Of a stretch of 64,000 nt of DNA, positions 1 to 12,853 are shown piece by piece. The stretch comes from Stereum hirsutum FP-91666 SS1. Its lineage: Eukaryota > Basidiomycota > Agaricomycetes > Russulales > Stereaceae. The DNA is taken from assembly GCF_000264905.1 (NCBI RefSeq), contig NW_006763147.1:124001-188000 (forward strand), read 5' to 3'. Position 1 is the stretch's first letter. Each line of letters opens with the position of its first letter. The notes below the pieces were generated by a model. That model was given only the letters and a program-made list of their open reading frames with translations, was not told where the DNA came from and ran no database searches. The translations under genes and the position numbers were made by a program.

Positions 1-2720
1 CCGGAGCAGTTGTGGCGTGAGCCCATACGAAACACCCAAGTAGTCCAAAGCCTCTGGTTTCCGCTCGGTCAAACGTTGAAGGAGTGGAGGCATGGCAGTC
101 GCGGAGCGGACCGTTGGGTTGTCGGTTAGTAGGTCTGTGGACTGAACGAGGACGTAAGTATCGTTAATCTATTGATTTGAGAGGCGAAGGTGGCTTACTT
201 CGTCGATAGCTGCCGCATTTGGATATGAAGGTTCCGGCCTCGAAGCCTCGTCGAGGTTCAGATATTCATTCGAATAGTAACCGTTGAGAGCCTGAAGCGC
301 TCTCGCTCCATATCCCATCTATCACCAAGCAAGCATCTCAATCAGCATACGTGCACAGAAGCCTCAGCGCCAAGTCATCAGGAAAGGGGAATAGGGCCAC
401 AACTCACATTCGCATAATCGGGATGTGTCGCAATTCTCACCACCCTCGCCCCACTCATCAACGCAAACTTGCCCTCCTGGAACTGCTGCGCCACCAACCA
501 CGGAATCATATCTCCGCCAGCCCTCAACCCCCTCCCCAACCCCTCCATAATCGCCCCCTTGCTAATATTCCCCTCCAGCGCGACCTGCAACACCACCAAC
601 GGTTCCGGCAAATGGCTTTCGTCGTCTTTTAAGGGTGGAAGGAGGACGAAGAGATGGTGCGCGGGCGCATCGGACAGGAGTTGGAGGTCGTTCGGTTGGT
701 TTTTGTAGTGCGAGGCGACGTAAAGGGACATCATGCGTTGGAGGAAGAGTTCGGAGGCAGGGTGGTAGGAGAAGAGAGTATCGCGGGAGACGTAAAAAAG
801 TTCGCATTGCGACGGGTGGGGTGTGCCTTGGTGGGCGGACCTTGGTGCCGTTGTGGCGTCTAAACACAACAGCCCGTTGAGCCATTTTTCGACACGGTCA
901 CCGGAGGCGTATCGGATGGGTGCGTCGAGTTTGATCTCGCGGAGGGTACGCGCTTTAAGAGGTGCGGAGGCCTGTGTAGGCTTTTTTGTGGAGGTAGAGG
1001 TGGAGGCGGAAGGAGCGTCTTCGGTGACGTCTTTGGAGAGGGAAGGACGGGTGGATTCGCGGAGTTGTTGGATAAGTTTGAGGGAGAGGGAGCGGCCGGT
1101 GCCTTCGTAGCCGTTGATTGTCGAGGCCATGAAGACGAGGTAGGGACCGATGAGGTTCCGTACGAGGGGTAGAGGGATAGCGGCGGCTTCGTCGATTATG
1201 ACAAGCTCGGCCTGACCAAGTACGTGTGCGTCTTGCGGTTGAATGTACTGCAAAATCCAACTATCAGCTACGTATCTCTGCGAAGGAGGGAACATAAGAA
1301 CAGACCTGGATCGTCTGCCGATGCTGCCTGAACACATTCACCCTTACGATGGCTTTGTTGAACTCCGGATTCGTACTCTGCGCGATATCATAATCCAGAT
1401 GCTCCTCATACCCAAGCGCATCCATGCCCTTAAACACAAACTCGAACAACGTCTTCAGATTCTCTGGACTCGGACTCGTCACAAATATATTTGAATACCC
1501 GTGGGCGAGCGCAGCGGCCATAGCCAACCCCAACGCCGCACTTTTACCCCTTCCGCGTCCGGCCGTAAGCGTCACTGTCGAACTGAGTGTCTTTTCGGAG
1601 ATGGCATCGACGAAGGTGAGAAGTGCCTGGGCTTGGTCGAGCGTGCGTGCGAGTTTGAGGAGGTCGCCGACGGGTTTTGTGTCTGCGAGGGAGGATTTGA
1701 GGGTGCTCAGTTCGGAAGAGGACTCGGAGGCTTTTGATTTGGAGCGGTCGGACTCGAGGGGTTTAATGTCTTTCCCGCGAGAGATAGGGAGGACATTGAG
1801 TTCGTCGTCGAGGACGAGACAGTCCTCACAGGAGCCGAGGGAGAGGATGAAGCGTTCGTTGAAGCGGGCGACCACGGCGTCGTGTGATGATGTGCGGTAT
1901 CGTGCGTGCACATCCTATTCCAAGGTCGATCGAAAAAGTGAGAAAACCTTGTGAAATGAGAGACGAGGTAAAACGCACCATGGTCATACTGTACAACTGT
2001 CGTAACGACGACATAGTCTTCAACAAGAGCACCACCAGTCCACCACCCTCGACCGTCTCAATCGTCCGTGCAAGAAGATTCGGCGTGATAGCTTCAAAGT
2101 CCTGGAGGACAAGCATACCATAGGTATTACCGAGAATTTTATGCGACTCCTTGTAGTATCTGCCATGGCGTATATCATTAACAACACACAGTGGAATCGA
2201 TTGTGGGAATTATACTCACGTATAGCGAATGTCGGTCACGGTGACGAAGATCTCAAACGGGTCCTGGTCGTTCGCTTCTCTGATCCCTCGTTTGACATCG
2301 CGCTTGATCTTGGCTTCACGCTTCTTCCGATGGCTATAGAGAGAGGTGCAAGGAGTTAGACATACTGAAGTACAGTTGGGGCCACACCGACCCTCGCCAC
2401 ATTTCTTCACATGAGCTCGCTCGCTCAATGAGTGAGTACCATCACGTCCCTCCCGCCCTGCAGACTTTTCTCTTCTACCACACCTCGTCTAAATTGAAGA
2501 ATTTCCAGGTAGTTTGCACTTACGTCGTGAAACCCAGTTCCTTTTTGTAGCACCAAAGCACCGACGGTCGTGCCGAAACTCTTGACTGAGATAGCAAGAA
2601 ATGAAGGTTGACAATCTGGTCACGACCCTTGTCGCCGACGAGCACTATGAAAGACCGATGATTCTTCTGGACATTATTGTTGATGAGGATAGGTATCCGT
2701 GGGTCGAGCTGTTTTCGCAT
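1..2720 (-). CDS. KRE33: RNA cytidine acetyltransferase KRE33/NAT10, 5' part (3' end outside window)
   Basis: This family makes N4-acetylcytidine in 18S rRNA and in some tRNAs, and acts in the nucleolus during small-subunit assembly. The start at 2720 gives MRKQLDPRIP, the family's usual N-terminus, followed by the conserved blocks SFIVLVGDKGRDQIVNLH and ARPSVLWCYKK. Seven exons read cleanly: 2720-2524, 2333-2220, 2159-1979, 1914-1306, 1247-408, 318-199 and 168 to the edge. Exon 4 holds the Walker A loop TAGRGRGKSA. Exon 5 holds the helicase-type motif IIDEAAAIPLPLV and enters the GNAT acetyltransferase domain (RIATHPDYAN, then MGYGARALQ in exon 6, the acetyl-CoA loop). About 740 residues are visible of a family length near 1,030, so the C-terminal tRNA-binding part lies left of the window. 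No frame breaks are seen. The gene is divergent from the BTB gene. Confidence 0.96.
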
Positions 2721-3267
2721 CGGGGTCTGACGAGGAGAGTTCGGGAACAGAAGCCGAAGACTAGAGATACACGAGCGATATTACAGACGGTTTCCAAGTA
2801 GAAATCAGAAGAAGTAAGAGCAAGAAGACCGTTCGAAATTGAGGGTCGGTCGTGGAGGAAGAGAGCAGCGTGAAACAGAGCCAAGCGGAAAGTGGAGGGA
2901 AAATGTTACAGGAAGATAAGATTGCGCTAATCAGATAAGATGGTTTCGGCCGTTGATCTAATCTCGCCTCCTCACCCCGACAACCGAGCGTAGTGCAGCG
3001 TGGACTGGTATATAACCCTCATGCGAGTCGGGCGCGGACCCCCAAGGGCCCTAACAAGCGACTCGTAGCTGTGTTTGGATATTCAAGAAAGTATAGGCCC
3101 TTTCTTCGTTATTTTCGTTTATCTCTGGGTACGTCTGGGTCAGCCAAACCAGCCTAAATCACCCCCGGACTTTGGGCCACAATCTGTGATTCACCGACTC
3201 GAACTGGTGGTAGATCTGCCGTCGTACTTTCTCTGGATTTCACTACGGTCTTCTTTTCGAAATCGTA
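2721..3267. promoter_or_regulatory. Divergent intergenic region, KRE33 / BTB gene
   Basis: This 547-bp stretch separates two divergent start codons and must hold both promoters. A TATATAA at 3009-3015 faces the BTB gene about 250 bp before its ATG. No other conserved site was recognised. Confidence 0.4.
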
Positions 3268-5062
3268 ATGTCTGCTTCTGGTCCGCCTCTCCCATTATCT
3301 CTCGTCGTCTCAGGACCCAGCTCTCATCCAGAGACTTCCCTACCCGCATCTGCACAACCCGCGTCCTCTCCCGACGAAGAACAGATGGACGACGAACTAG
3401 CTGCAGAATCTCTTCTCCAAACACCCCATTCATCTACCACTCTGCGTCGTAAACGTGCTCGCCCACGCTCTTTGGAACCTGACTCTGACCGGTCAGATAC
3501 CGGGACGGACCATGACACCAAGATGATTCAGTCTGCCCCGACGTCCAAGGCAGCGGCCGTCAGGGATCATGAATATTATCTGAGTGACGGTAGCTGCGTG
3601 TTGCTGGTAGAGAACGTGCTATTCAATGTGCGTTTGTGTCCTTATCTACCCCGTATAGTTCCTGACTGACGAACCGTGTGGCACTATTTATATTCGTTTA
3701 CTACAGGTCCACCGATCGACGCTTTCCAGAGATTCGTCATCGTTTGGAACCATGTTCTCGTTACCTCAGGGAGAAGCAGTTGTCGAAGGAACTTCGGACG
3801 ATCACCCGATTGTTCTTCACGGTGACAAGCTGGAAGAGTTCAGAGACCTGCTCTGGGCGCTTTATGCTCTGTGAGTAGTTGTTCACACGTTTCGAAAAGC
3901 ATAATATATCTCTGTTCGACATTCGAACCTCGATATCCTACTGCAAAGACGTTACGATGGTAGAGTGGCGGCTGTGACCAACTACTCTCGCCCATCGCGA
4001 TTCACGCTCGTACCCCTATCTTATACTATGTATTCAACCTTTTTCAGAACACGACATACTGACATTTCCCTCAACTACAGACCACACGAACTCATGCTTG
4101 TCCACACCTCCCCTACCAACCTCCCCCGGCTGATCAACATCGCCCGCCTCTCCAACAAATACTCCTTCAAATCCCTTGAAACCTGGTCTCTCGACGTGAT
4201 CGTCGAAAACGTAACCCGCAAACCCTCCACGATCCCCCCTCAGTCAACACATCCTCTCACCATCAACCCTCTCTTTGCCTCTTCCTCTTCCCCCTTCTCC
4301 ACCACCTCCCCATCCACTCCCTCCCCCACCACCACCCATTCCGGGACCTCGCCACACGGGAGTCGGAACCCGATCGCGCACCTGACAGAGAACACCGACC
4401 AGATCGTCGCGTTGGTCAGACTGGCTCAATTATGCGGGCACGAGAAGTTATTAAACACGATGGTCGACAACCTCAAGAAACTCGTCACTTCCTCGCTCGA
4501 GAGCGCTTACATCGCCATGACGCTCGCCGAAGAACTCGATCTGCGCCAACTCCGCGGTCTGGCGTACTACGAGCTCATGGACAAACCCATCGCTGTCCTG
4601 CGTCCGGGTGCCTCGCACGGTGCGGCGAGACTGGGCCACTTGGACTCCAAAGGCCGTCTCGTCATCACCCCCGCGCAACACCTAACGCTCCTAACAGGGT
4701 TCCACGCGCTCTCCACGCACTGGCACTCCCACCTCCGCCTCAATCCTCCCACCATCATGCACTCGCCCACCTGCGGATCCACGTGGCACCAGCACTCCTG
4801 CTCATCCTCTTGGTCCGATTTCTGGAAAGAGAAGGTGAAGTGCGAGAGTGTGTGTGAAAAGGGGTTGGCGGATGTGAAGGGGCGGTTGAGGGCGATGGGG
4901 AGGGAGTTTGAGAGGTGGGGCGTGGCTGGGTTCATGCATGCGGAGTGTAGGGAGGCGGCGAAGGGGATTGTGAGGAGCTTGGTGGGGGAGATGGAGGATG
5001 AGGCGGGGCTGGTTAGGTTTTTTGAGGGGGCGGTAGAGGCGAAGGACGGGGGTGAGGCGTGA
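3268..5062 (+). CDS. BTB/POZ domain protein (basidiomycete type)
   Basis: Three exons: 3268-3627, 3707-3870 and 4081-5062. The N-terminal 120 residues are Ser/Pro-rich and disordered, with a basic patch (RRKRARPR). The BTB fold then begins at about DHEYYLSDGSCVLLVENVLF, continues with VHRSTLSRDSSSFGTMFSLP across the first splice site, and ends at HGDKLEEFRDLLWALYALPH. The C-terminal part is the helical region seen in basidiomycete BTB families (NLPRLINIARLSNKYSFKSL, later SCSSSWSDFWKEKV). Such proteins are thought to act as Cullin-3 adaptors or in transcription control, but no function is proven for this branch. A Ser/Pro/Thr-rich insert lies at 4225-4365. The second intron is 210 nt, longer than usual here, but joining 3870 to 4081 restores the family sequence A-L-P-H-E-L-M-L exactly. 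Confidence 0.9.
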
Positions 5063-5728
5063 GAGTCGGTCGAGTTAGGTGCTGGTCGTGGCTGCGGACT
5101 TGGTATGGATCTATAGACGATTTCCTTTCGCTGGCGTTTTTCACTACATATTATAATTTACTGCTCAATTACAGTGCGGTAATGCTTTTTTGCTTCATAT
5201 ATGACAGCAGACAGAGAAGAAGCATTCACATCGTCCTCGTAACGCGCCTTACAATGCATACTCAAATACGGGCCTCGAGCTCTGCCGGTGGAATATTGGA
5301 CACACTGCGATGAGGGATGTTCGTTTGACAGAAAAAGAAACCAGCTCGAAGGCTATGCTGCCGCTCTTTCTCGGTGAAGACGAGCCACGTCAACATTTCT
5401 CAGGCTTAACCTGCCAATCTATATAGTCTGGACGGACGCTCGTAGATCGCATTCAAAGTCTTTGGGAGACTTTCCAAAGCATCGCGGTGGCTTCGAAGAT
5501 GTCGATTACCATATCGTTTTTGGCGCTGACGTTCTGGCCAGCCTACATTCTACGGAAAAGGCAGTAAAGGTTTTGGGCAGTTCCCCAGAAGTGTCCATAT
5601 CTGATCCATATTCGATCGGAACCTGCAATAGTTGGCGGACCGTCAGTGCCATCGCAGGTAGGTGTAGTCGTCAACGCACGCAGAGGTAACGCAATTCTGG
5701 TCTAAACTCACAAAGCCCTATTTCGCTC
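5063..5728. other. Intergenic, 3' to 3' region
   Basis: This region lies between the convergent ends of the BTB gene and the first F-box gene. Only short non-conserved open frames are present; nothing recognisable. Confidence 0.5.
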
Positions 5729-7479
5729 TCATATTTCCTGTCGAACAATCTCATTCCATTCCCAAACCGAACGCCTCCCCTCTAATACCAGACTCGTCAT
5801 GGCCGCAACTATCTTCCAGCCCGCCACGTACGTCTCTACATCATCACGACTATATGCTGCCACGGACGCCCACCAGTTCCACTCGTTCCTCAATCGCGGT
5901 GGTAAATCGTCTTCATTCGGCCACTCCCAGTCGGTCTTGGACGAGTCCACCATAAAGTGGGCCAAGTAACGGGCTAATTGCGGAAATGTGGTCACAGGTG
6001 CATTGGCGCCTATCAGGAGGGGAGAACGGCCGATATGGAGTGTCGTGATATCAAGCTGCCGCCTTGAGACAATAATCCAAGGGGGGACGGATGGTGGGGC
6101 TGCAGTGGCATCGACGTAGAGGCCGATTTCGAAAAGATATGGACAGTATGTCGCGAGAGTGACGAATGCGCCCAATGTGAGCGTCGGGACCTTCGAAACA
6201 ACAGGGTGGGGATTGAGGTCGAAAACGCACAAACGGGGCCACTTAGAGACGAGCTCTCGGAGTTCTGTGTCGGATATGTCGATTGGGTATGGATGGCGGA
6301 TGCGGAAGACGTGGAGACTGTTGAATCCGAGGAGTGGGTGAAGGTCTCGTGCCCCGAGGGCCTCGACAGAACTGAAGTCCGAGCGTCTGCTATATTGGCG
6401 CGCTTGAAGGATCATCTCTAGGTCGGTGAGGAAAGGGCATACACCGGCGAGATAGGTCAACAGCTCTCCGAAGGATGCTGGAGACGGTATGGTTGTGGTG
6501 TGAAACCACAAGGAACGAAGATTGGTTCCTGGGAACCCAGGCTGCGTGAAGAACTTCTGAGCATCGGTGAGGGAGGGGGTAGATAATGATAACTGGTTCA
6601 GAGACGGGAATGCGCCTGTCTCGAGCAGTTTGTTAGGAAGTACTAGGCTGCGCTCGCGCTCGCGCTCGTTGCATGGGTAAGGCACATACGTTGAAGACGA
6701 GTCAACCAATATGCTTTCGAGACTTTGATGTTGTGAAAGTGCACGTATCATGGATGCATTGAGACAGAAGAGAGGGAGACTCAAAGTAGTCAATTTGGGT
6801 AAAGCCTGGAGAAGTCCTGCGATTTCGTCGTCGTAAGGAGGAAGCCCTTCAGTCCCCATCTCATAATATATATCTAGGTCTTTTAGCTGGGGAAGCTGAT
6901 CGCGTATATTTTCCAGGATAGTGGGAACGCGCGAAGGTGAAATTTTTGAAACCACCAACACCAGGGAGACCACCGAAGGACTCATGATGAATGTCTCAAT
7001 TTCGTGGGTGCTGGCGCTAATGTCTTGCAAGTTAGGGAATATGCAAGTTGTGGTGCAGGTCGCTGAGATATCGGCGAGGGCCGCGGATGAAAGACGCCAG
7101 GCGTTTGCTGTGAGGTTGAAAGTCGAGTCTCTCCACGTTCGTACGCAACTGCTGTGCGAGAGGAAACGGCTCCATTCTTCCGGTGTTGGGGGGCGTACGA
7201 AGGTCTACGATGTGAGTGTAGTACCACATTCAAGGACAGTATTAGCTCCGGCTACCAAACATATCATCCCGAAATGTTGCGTACCAATTCGCGAGGGACT
7301 GCGTTGGCCTCAGTGGGAGCTAATGAAAGAAAGACCCCCGGGTGTGCGACCTCCCAGACGAAATCAAGAGCGGTGTCGCTCCAGCTTTTGCATACCCGTG
7401 TATTACGAGCGTTATCGTCCTGCTCAAGCAGAGAGAATATATGGCGCAATATCTCTGAAATACTTAGAGCATGATGCAT
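5729..7479 (-). CDS. F-box / leucine-rich protein, tandem copy 1
   Basis: Two exons: 7479-7285 and 7204-5729. The intron is 80 nt and joins in phase 0 (E-L, then T-F-V-R). The N-terminus is a clear F-box, ISEILRHIFSLLEQDDNARN followed by TRVCKSWSDTALDFVWE. It should bind Skp1 and recruit a target to an SCF ubiquitin ligase. The remaining 450 or so residues are irregular leucine-rich repeats (LTTLSLPLFCLNASMIRALS; LRSLWFHTTTI), the probable target-binding face. The C-terminal block around WKIVAAMTSLVLEGRRS is shared with the next two genes, which have the same intron position and orientation, so the three are tandem duplicates. A (CGCTCG)n run near 6656 encodes RERERER. The start at 7479 matches the MHH start of copy 2. 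The target is unknown. Confidence 0.85.
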
Positions 7480-8075
7480 GTGAAGCGACGTGTCTGGTCA
7501 GTGTTCAACGATTGGGTGAGCGGTTTTCAGCGAGAGCACCGCCAGTTGCAATGCGCACCTTCAAAAACCCGTTGTATTTTGGTATTTGGTCCAGTGGTTT
7601 AGGAGGCCACAAGTCAAGCAATAGACAAAAAACAGTGTTCGTGAGGTCTGAACGTTTCTGAACGTTGAACGTTGAACTGGAGATCATTGAAATTCGGATG
7701 ATCAAGCGACAGTTCAGCTGACTAAGTATCGGACTTACCCGAGAGCCGTAGCACCGAACCAAAAGATACCTGAGTCTACCTGAGTAGGAATTAACGATTG
7801 TTCTGACCAGGCAAGGATCGAGTGACCGGACTGATTCTCCCTTGCATTTCTGCTGTCTGATCACTACTGAGTCTTTGGAACTGCTGTAACAGCGCTTCCG
7901 TATCTATAATTTTCAGAACCCTCGTCGACACATCCCGGTACGAAAACAACTCGATCTACTACGAACACCTATTTTTATCCACAACTATGTCCAGAGAGTC
8001 GGTGACATGGGTTACGATCAAATTGTCAAGCTACATTTCCGGTTATCTCAGTCAAAACGAAGGAGGGTTGCATTC
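7480..8075. other. Intergenic between F-box copies 1 and 2
   Basis: This region holds the promoter of copy 1 and the 3' flank of copy 2. No conserved frame, RNA gene or repeat was recognised. Confidence 0.5.
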
Positions 8076-9816
8076 TCATTTCCCAGTCCCAATAAGCTGA
8101 TGCCAGCCCCTAACCGAGCGCTTCCCATCTAATACCAGACCCGTCATGACCTCGATCGTCTTCCATCCCTCCTCGTAGTCTCCCAAGTCATTATACACCG
8201 CCAAATCATGTAGCCAATCCTCCTCGTCCTGCAGGTGTGGCGGATATATATCGCCATCTGGCCACATCCATTTCATCGGGGGATCTCCCTTGATGAACGA
8301 GCCAAGGTAACGAGCGACTTCTGGGTACGTTGTGGTCGAGGCGTCATCCTCGAAAGATAGAGGGGAGCGGCCCAAGTAGAGGGTCGAGATGCGTAGTTCG
8401 TACTTTAATGCAACGATGTCGCGTGGAAGAGGAGGTACGGCCAGAGTCGCATCGATATACAGTCCAAGCTCGGTGAGATCACGGCAATGCATAGCGAGGG
8501 GAAGGAATGCACCCAGGGTCAGCATCGTCGGCATCGTGACCACGGGATGTGGGTTCAAGCTGAGCGAGCGTAGATGCGGCCACTTCGATAGTAGTTCGGC
8601 AAAGTCGGCGTCACCAATGGCGATGGGATACGGATGGCGAATACGGAAGGTGGAGAGGTGTGCTAAGGTAGGGAGGTGGAGGAGGTGTCGTGCTTGAATG
8701 GGATCAACGGGCGACATATTCGAATCTTCCGAGTAGGTTGGTGCTTGAAATATGAGTTCTAGTGTTGTGAGGGAAAGGCATACGCCAGCAAGGCCAGAAA
8801 TGAGGTCTCTAACAGCGGAGGACGGCGGTATGCTTGGCGTATGTATCCATAGATTGGTAATATGCTTCGATGGGAACGCGTTCTGAATGATGAAGGATCG
8901 AGCATCAGTGACTGTGGCCGTTGAGAAGGCGATGTGGCGTAGAGCAGGAAATGCATCGGTCCGAAGGGGGTGATTCATCGTCGAAAGAGTACGTGTTTCT
9001 GCGTTGCAGGGATATGTCGCAAAGGGGGGGGTCTGAATCGACATGTATTTCCTGCAAATTCTTGTGGCAGGAAAGAGCTTGTGCCATAGGTCCGTTGAGA
9101 CAGAACAAAGGGAGAGTAAGCGTCTTCAGATGCGGCATATGGTGAAGGAGATCTGTAATCTGGTCGTCGTAATCCGGGAGCTCCAAAGCGTCCCGCTCGT
9201 AAACGAGATAGAAATTCTGTAGGTTCGTCAAGCGATCGCGTACGTTCTCCAACGTGACCGGGATGCGTAAATGTGGTTGCTGCCCCACCGAGGTGACCAT
9301 CAGTGCTAGGTCGACCACGGCCTCTCCCATGGTGATCGTATGAAGAGCGTGAGTGGCGGCGAATATAGCGCGCAAGTTCGGAAATATGTTGATTGTGGTA
9401 CGGGTGAGCGCAATGTCGTTAAGAGCTCTCTGCGAAAGATGCCAGTTGTTTCCCTGAGATTTGAAAACGGGGTCTTTCCAAGTTTTCACACGCGCGCTCT
9501 TCAACAGAAAGCGACGCCATTCGCTGACCCGCGGCGAACGTTCGAAGGTCTGGGACACCGTGATCATAGGATAGAATCAGTGTTCAATTCCAGACCATGC
9601 TCCCTGGAAAGATTGTGGACGTACTACGATGCGCGCGGGATCGAAACGTGTGGGTGCCAATGAACGGAAGACTCCTGGATGTGCATCTTCCCAGGCAAAA
9701 TCGATGGCTATATCGGTCCATTGCTTGCATACCCATGCGTTACGAGCGTTATCGTCTTGCTCAAGAAGAGAGAATATATGTCGCAAGATTTCGGCGATGT
9801 CTAGGACATGGTGCAT
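8076..9816 (-). CDS. F-box / leucine-rich protein, tandem copy 2, with one-base frameshift (possible pseudogene)
   Basis: Exon 1 is 9816-9625 and exon 2 is 9549-8076, with a 75-nt intron at the same place and phase as in copy 1. The F-box IAEILRHIFSLLEQDDNARN is nearly identical to copy 1. In exon 2 the frame is open to about 9031, then shifts by one base at a run of eight G (9024-9031, C8 in the sense strand). After the run, homology to copy 1 continues in the next frame to TGK at the stop. Seven bases would keep one frame. Upstream the protein reads up to HVDSDPP; downstream it resumes at FATYPCNAETR, which aligns with YVPYPCNERER of copy 1. Either the homopolymer was miscalled or the gene is newly broken; lack of other damage favours a recent event or an error. 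An alternative ATG lies at 9825. Confidence 0.75.
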
Positions 9817-10379
9817 GGTGGGCATACGTATCGCTATGTCGGACGGATTGATGAGAAAATCAAAATCTATATGAACGAAACCGAAGCAGGGCGCATGAGA
9901 AATCGTACCTGAGCTGAGGTTGCGAAAGTTGACACGGTTCGCGGACAAGTTGCAAAAAAACCGTCGTCCAGTCGTTCACCCGCAAAAGGTCTCCGGCATG
10001 TCCCGAACTGAATCACCCGGCAGTCCAACGACCGAGCCATAGGCGGCAACGACGGTGGCGTCACCTGCGCCGTTCGTCTCAGTTCGAATCAACTTCGAAT
10101 CTTACGCACTTCGCATACTACTACATGCCGATAGAGTATAAGGCGTGATCTCAGAAGCATCAAGAAATAGAATCAACAAAAATACTCCGATATTTGGCAA
10201 AGTGCTGGCGCAAAATAAATATTGCTTTTCTACGGTTTTATATGTACGAAAGTGTGGCCACACCTGAAGACGCGCCACCGTGACAAGGCATACCGAGATT
10301 ACTGGAGTGATCCGTTGAGGGATACAAGTTAGTTGTGTGATTCAGACGCATGTTTTGAGATACTAGAAAAGCGTACCTA
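9817..10379. other. Intergenic between F-box copies 2 and 3
   Basis: AT-rich stretch. A perfect 12-bp palindrome GTGTGGCCACAC lies near 10252. No gene was recognised. Confidence 0.45.
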
Positions 10380-12242
10380 TCACGCATCAGGATCCTGCTT
10401 TTGCACGAGAATATCATACTTCGACTGCAGCTCTAACAACTGCTTTCTCAGTCGATCATTCTCCTCAAGCACCATCATGGCAGCCTCTCCAGTACGGTCT
10501 GATCCCGCGTCTATGTTTTCCTCACCACTCGGGCCTGCGCACGAGCCAGGTATCATGGCGTCATTAATGTCCTTCATTAATACCCGATCTTTGAGGATCA
10601 GATGTGTCATCGCCTCGATAACCTTCCACCCACGTTCATACTCCTCCCAGTCATGATAGTCCGTCGCAAAAGCCGGAAGCCATTCCTCTGGTTTTTCTAC
10701 TTTAGCAGTATACCGTTCAGCATCCGGCCATGTCCATGTGGAAGAGTGAGAGAGGAACGACGCGAGATATTCGGCAATGGAAGGGTAAGTCGTAACCGCT
10801 GCGTCAACGGTAGTGGAGAGGGGCGACCGGCCGAGAGACAACTCCATAGACGATGTGTTGAGACGATTGATGGCGGGCAATGGGATAGAGATAGATGCAT
10901 CGAGATAAAGGCCGACCTTCCCGAGGGACGGACAGTGCAACGCCAGAGGCAGAAGCGAGCCTAAGGTAAGCGTGGTCGGCGCAGTAACGATGGGGATCGG
11001 GTTTAGACTAAGCACCTCTAATAGAGGAGAGTTGGTCGCGATCTTGATGACGTCAGCATCCGTCATTTGGATGGGATATGGATGTGTTACTGTGAAGGAG
11101 TTGAGTCGAGGAAAGCGTAAGAAGGGAAAGAGATGACGGATATGAAGATGTGGGATGGTGTCGAAGTTGTTTCTTGAAACGCTGTAATTGATCCGGTGGA
11201 AAGCGAGGGATAGCTCTTCCAGAAGCGGGGAAGTCGGTAAAAGGTCTTCAAGGAATATTTCTACCGATTTAGAGGAGGGAGCTGATCGTATGTGGATCCA
11301 GAGGGATGCGAGGTTCCTTAGAGGAAAATGCGGCATGGTAAGAAAGCTCGTAGCATGCATGATTTTGCCAATAGAGAACTGTATAATTTTGAGGGATGGA
11401 AACGCTCCCACGTCCAAATGTTCGTCTGAACAAAGTGTCGGGCGAGAGCTGACTTGATGAGTGTGGAGCACGAAAGGCGGTTCCAAGTCGCAGTTGATGG
11501 CCTGCAGATGTGGGTGTCCCGAGAGTGCTACTATGATGGGGAGGTTGAGGCACAGGATTGGAAGGGAGAGATAGTTTAGTCTGGAGAGACTCTTGAGAAG
11601 TGCGATAAGACATTCGTCTGGGATCCGGATGCTTTCGTTTTCGAGGCAGATGTTGAGGTATTCGAGATGAATAAGTCGTTCCCGAATACTGTCCAGAGTC
11701 GAGGGGATATGCGGCGAGGGAAACACCTTCAAGTCTGGATCCAGCATCAGGTCCAACCTTCGAACGGAGTCGGTCATGAGAAACAATTCGAGCTCCGTTG
11801 AACCAAGAGATAGACTCCGCAAATTAGGAAAGATGGACAAGGTCGTACGAGTGGCCGATATGTCCTGCGCTGCCTTCTTCGACAGTCGCCACGATAAGCG
11901 CCAGGAGGAGTCCTGCCAAGTCCGTACCCGGCTGGTGCTCGTAAGAAAGCGTCTCCAATCCTGTACAGTCGGTGGATGAATGAAATCCTAGCCACAACAT
12001 CGTTAGCGTCGTTCCTCCGGCCAGGTTTGTAGGTTTCCACTAACGATAATGTTTGAGGATAATTGCTCCACATCTGTCGGAGCCAACGAGCGGAAAACCT
12101 CCGGTCCAACATCTCGCCAGGTTTCATCGAGCGCAGGTTGACACCACTGCTTACAGACACGCGCGTTGCGCGCATTCGAATCAGGATCTAGATTTACGAA
12201 TATACAAAGCAATATCTCCGGTATGGTGAGGACGCGCTCCAT
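10380..12242 (-). CDS. F-box / leucine-rich protein, tandem copy 3, with C-terminal coiled coil
   Basis: Exon 1 is 12242-12045 and exon 2 is 11987-10380, with a 57-nt intron in the same position as in copies 1 and 2. The F-box is IPEILLCIFVNLDPDSNARN followed by ARVCKQWCQPALDETWRD. Irregular leucine-rich repeats follow (LNYLSLPILCLNLPIIVALS; LASLWIHIRSAPS). Unlike copies 1 and 2, it runs about 60 residues past the shared WKVIEAMTHLILKDR block and ends in a heptad-like coiled coil (LEENDRLRKQLLELQSKY). That tail could add dimerisation. Expected role: substrate receptor of an SCF ubiquitin ligase; target unknown. This is the most diverged of the three copies. Confidence 0.83.
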
Positions 12243-12853
12243 GCTGAGTCTGTCTGCCCCTGGTAAGAGACTAAGACGCGGTTCGGTTTGGAAACTTGAC
12301 CTACAGAGACGTCGACAACTTCCTGCTTTAAGTCGATGCGTTGTAGGCCAGACGGAGACCGGGAAGAGCAACCGAGGCAGTAGGTTAGTTCGGTACCGGG
12401 AAACTGCAGCTACAGAGGAGGAAACATACCTGACGAGAGCTCAGGGCATAAGTTATGTAGAGAGCGAGACATCGGAGCGAGACGCGACTTGGTGTGAATT
12501 ACAACCTGAGCGTCTAAATTGATCCGGAAAATTCCGTGCCAGTTCTCCAAGTGGCACAAGTAAGCATGTGTTCATCACCTGCAGCTGTCTACTCGAGCTC
12601 AGAGTAAGTAGATGCGTATATGGAACGACACGCTGTTCATATCTCACGTAAACTAAAATATTCAAACAGTGGGCAAATTGGCAATGGTAAATGTTTGGTA
12701 AATGTGGGCGAACAACGTCTCTTATTCTACTGGGATACTTGCACTCCGAGTCGCACAAGTCACCGGAGTAGCTCAAAGTGCATGAGTATCCATGTCCGAG
12801 GCGTTATAACACTACAATCCGAGAACAGTGCCCGTAACCCCGCATACAAGTTA
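12243..12853. other. Intergenic, F-box copy 3 promoter side
   Basis: About 610 bp upstream of F-box copy 3 and downstream of the Ser/Pro-rich gene. Only short shadow frames; nothing recognised. Confidence 0.45.

Noticed and set aside
378..1260. Plus-strand and second-frame ORFs across KRE33
   Set aside because: They overlap the well-conserved minus-strand exons in other frames and have no family features.
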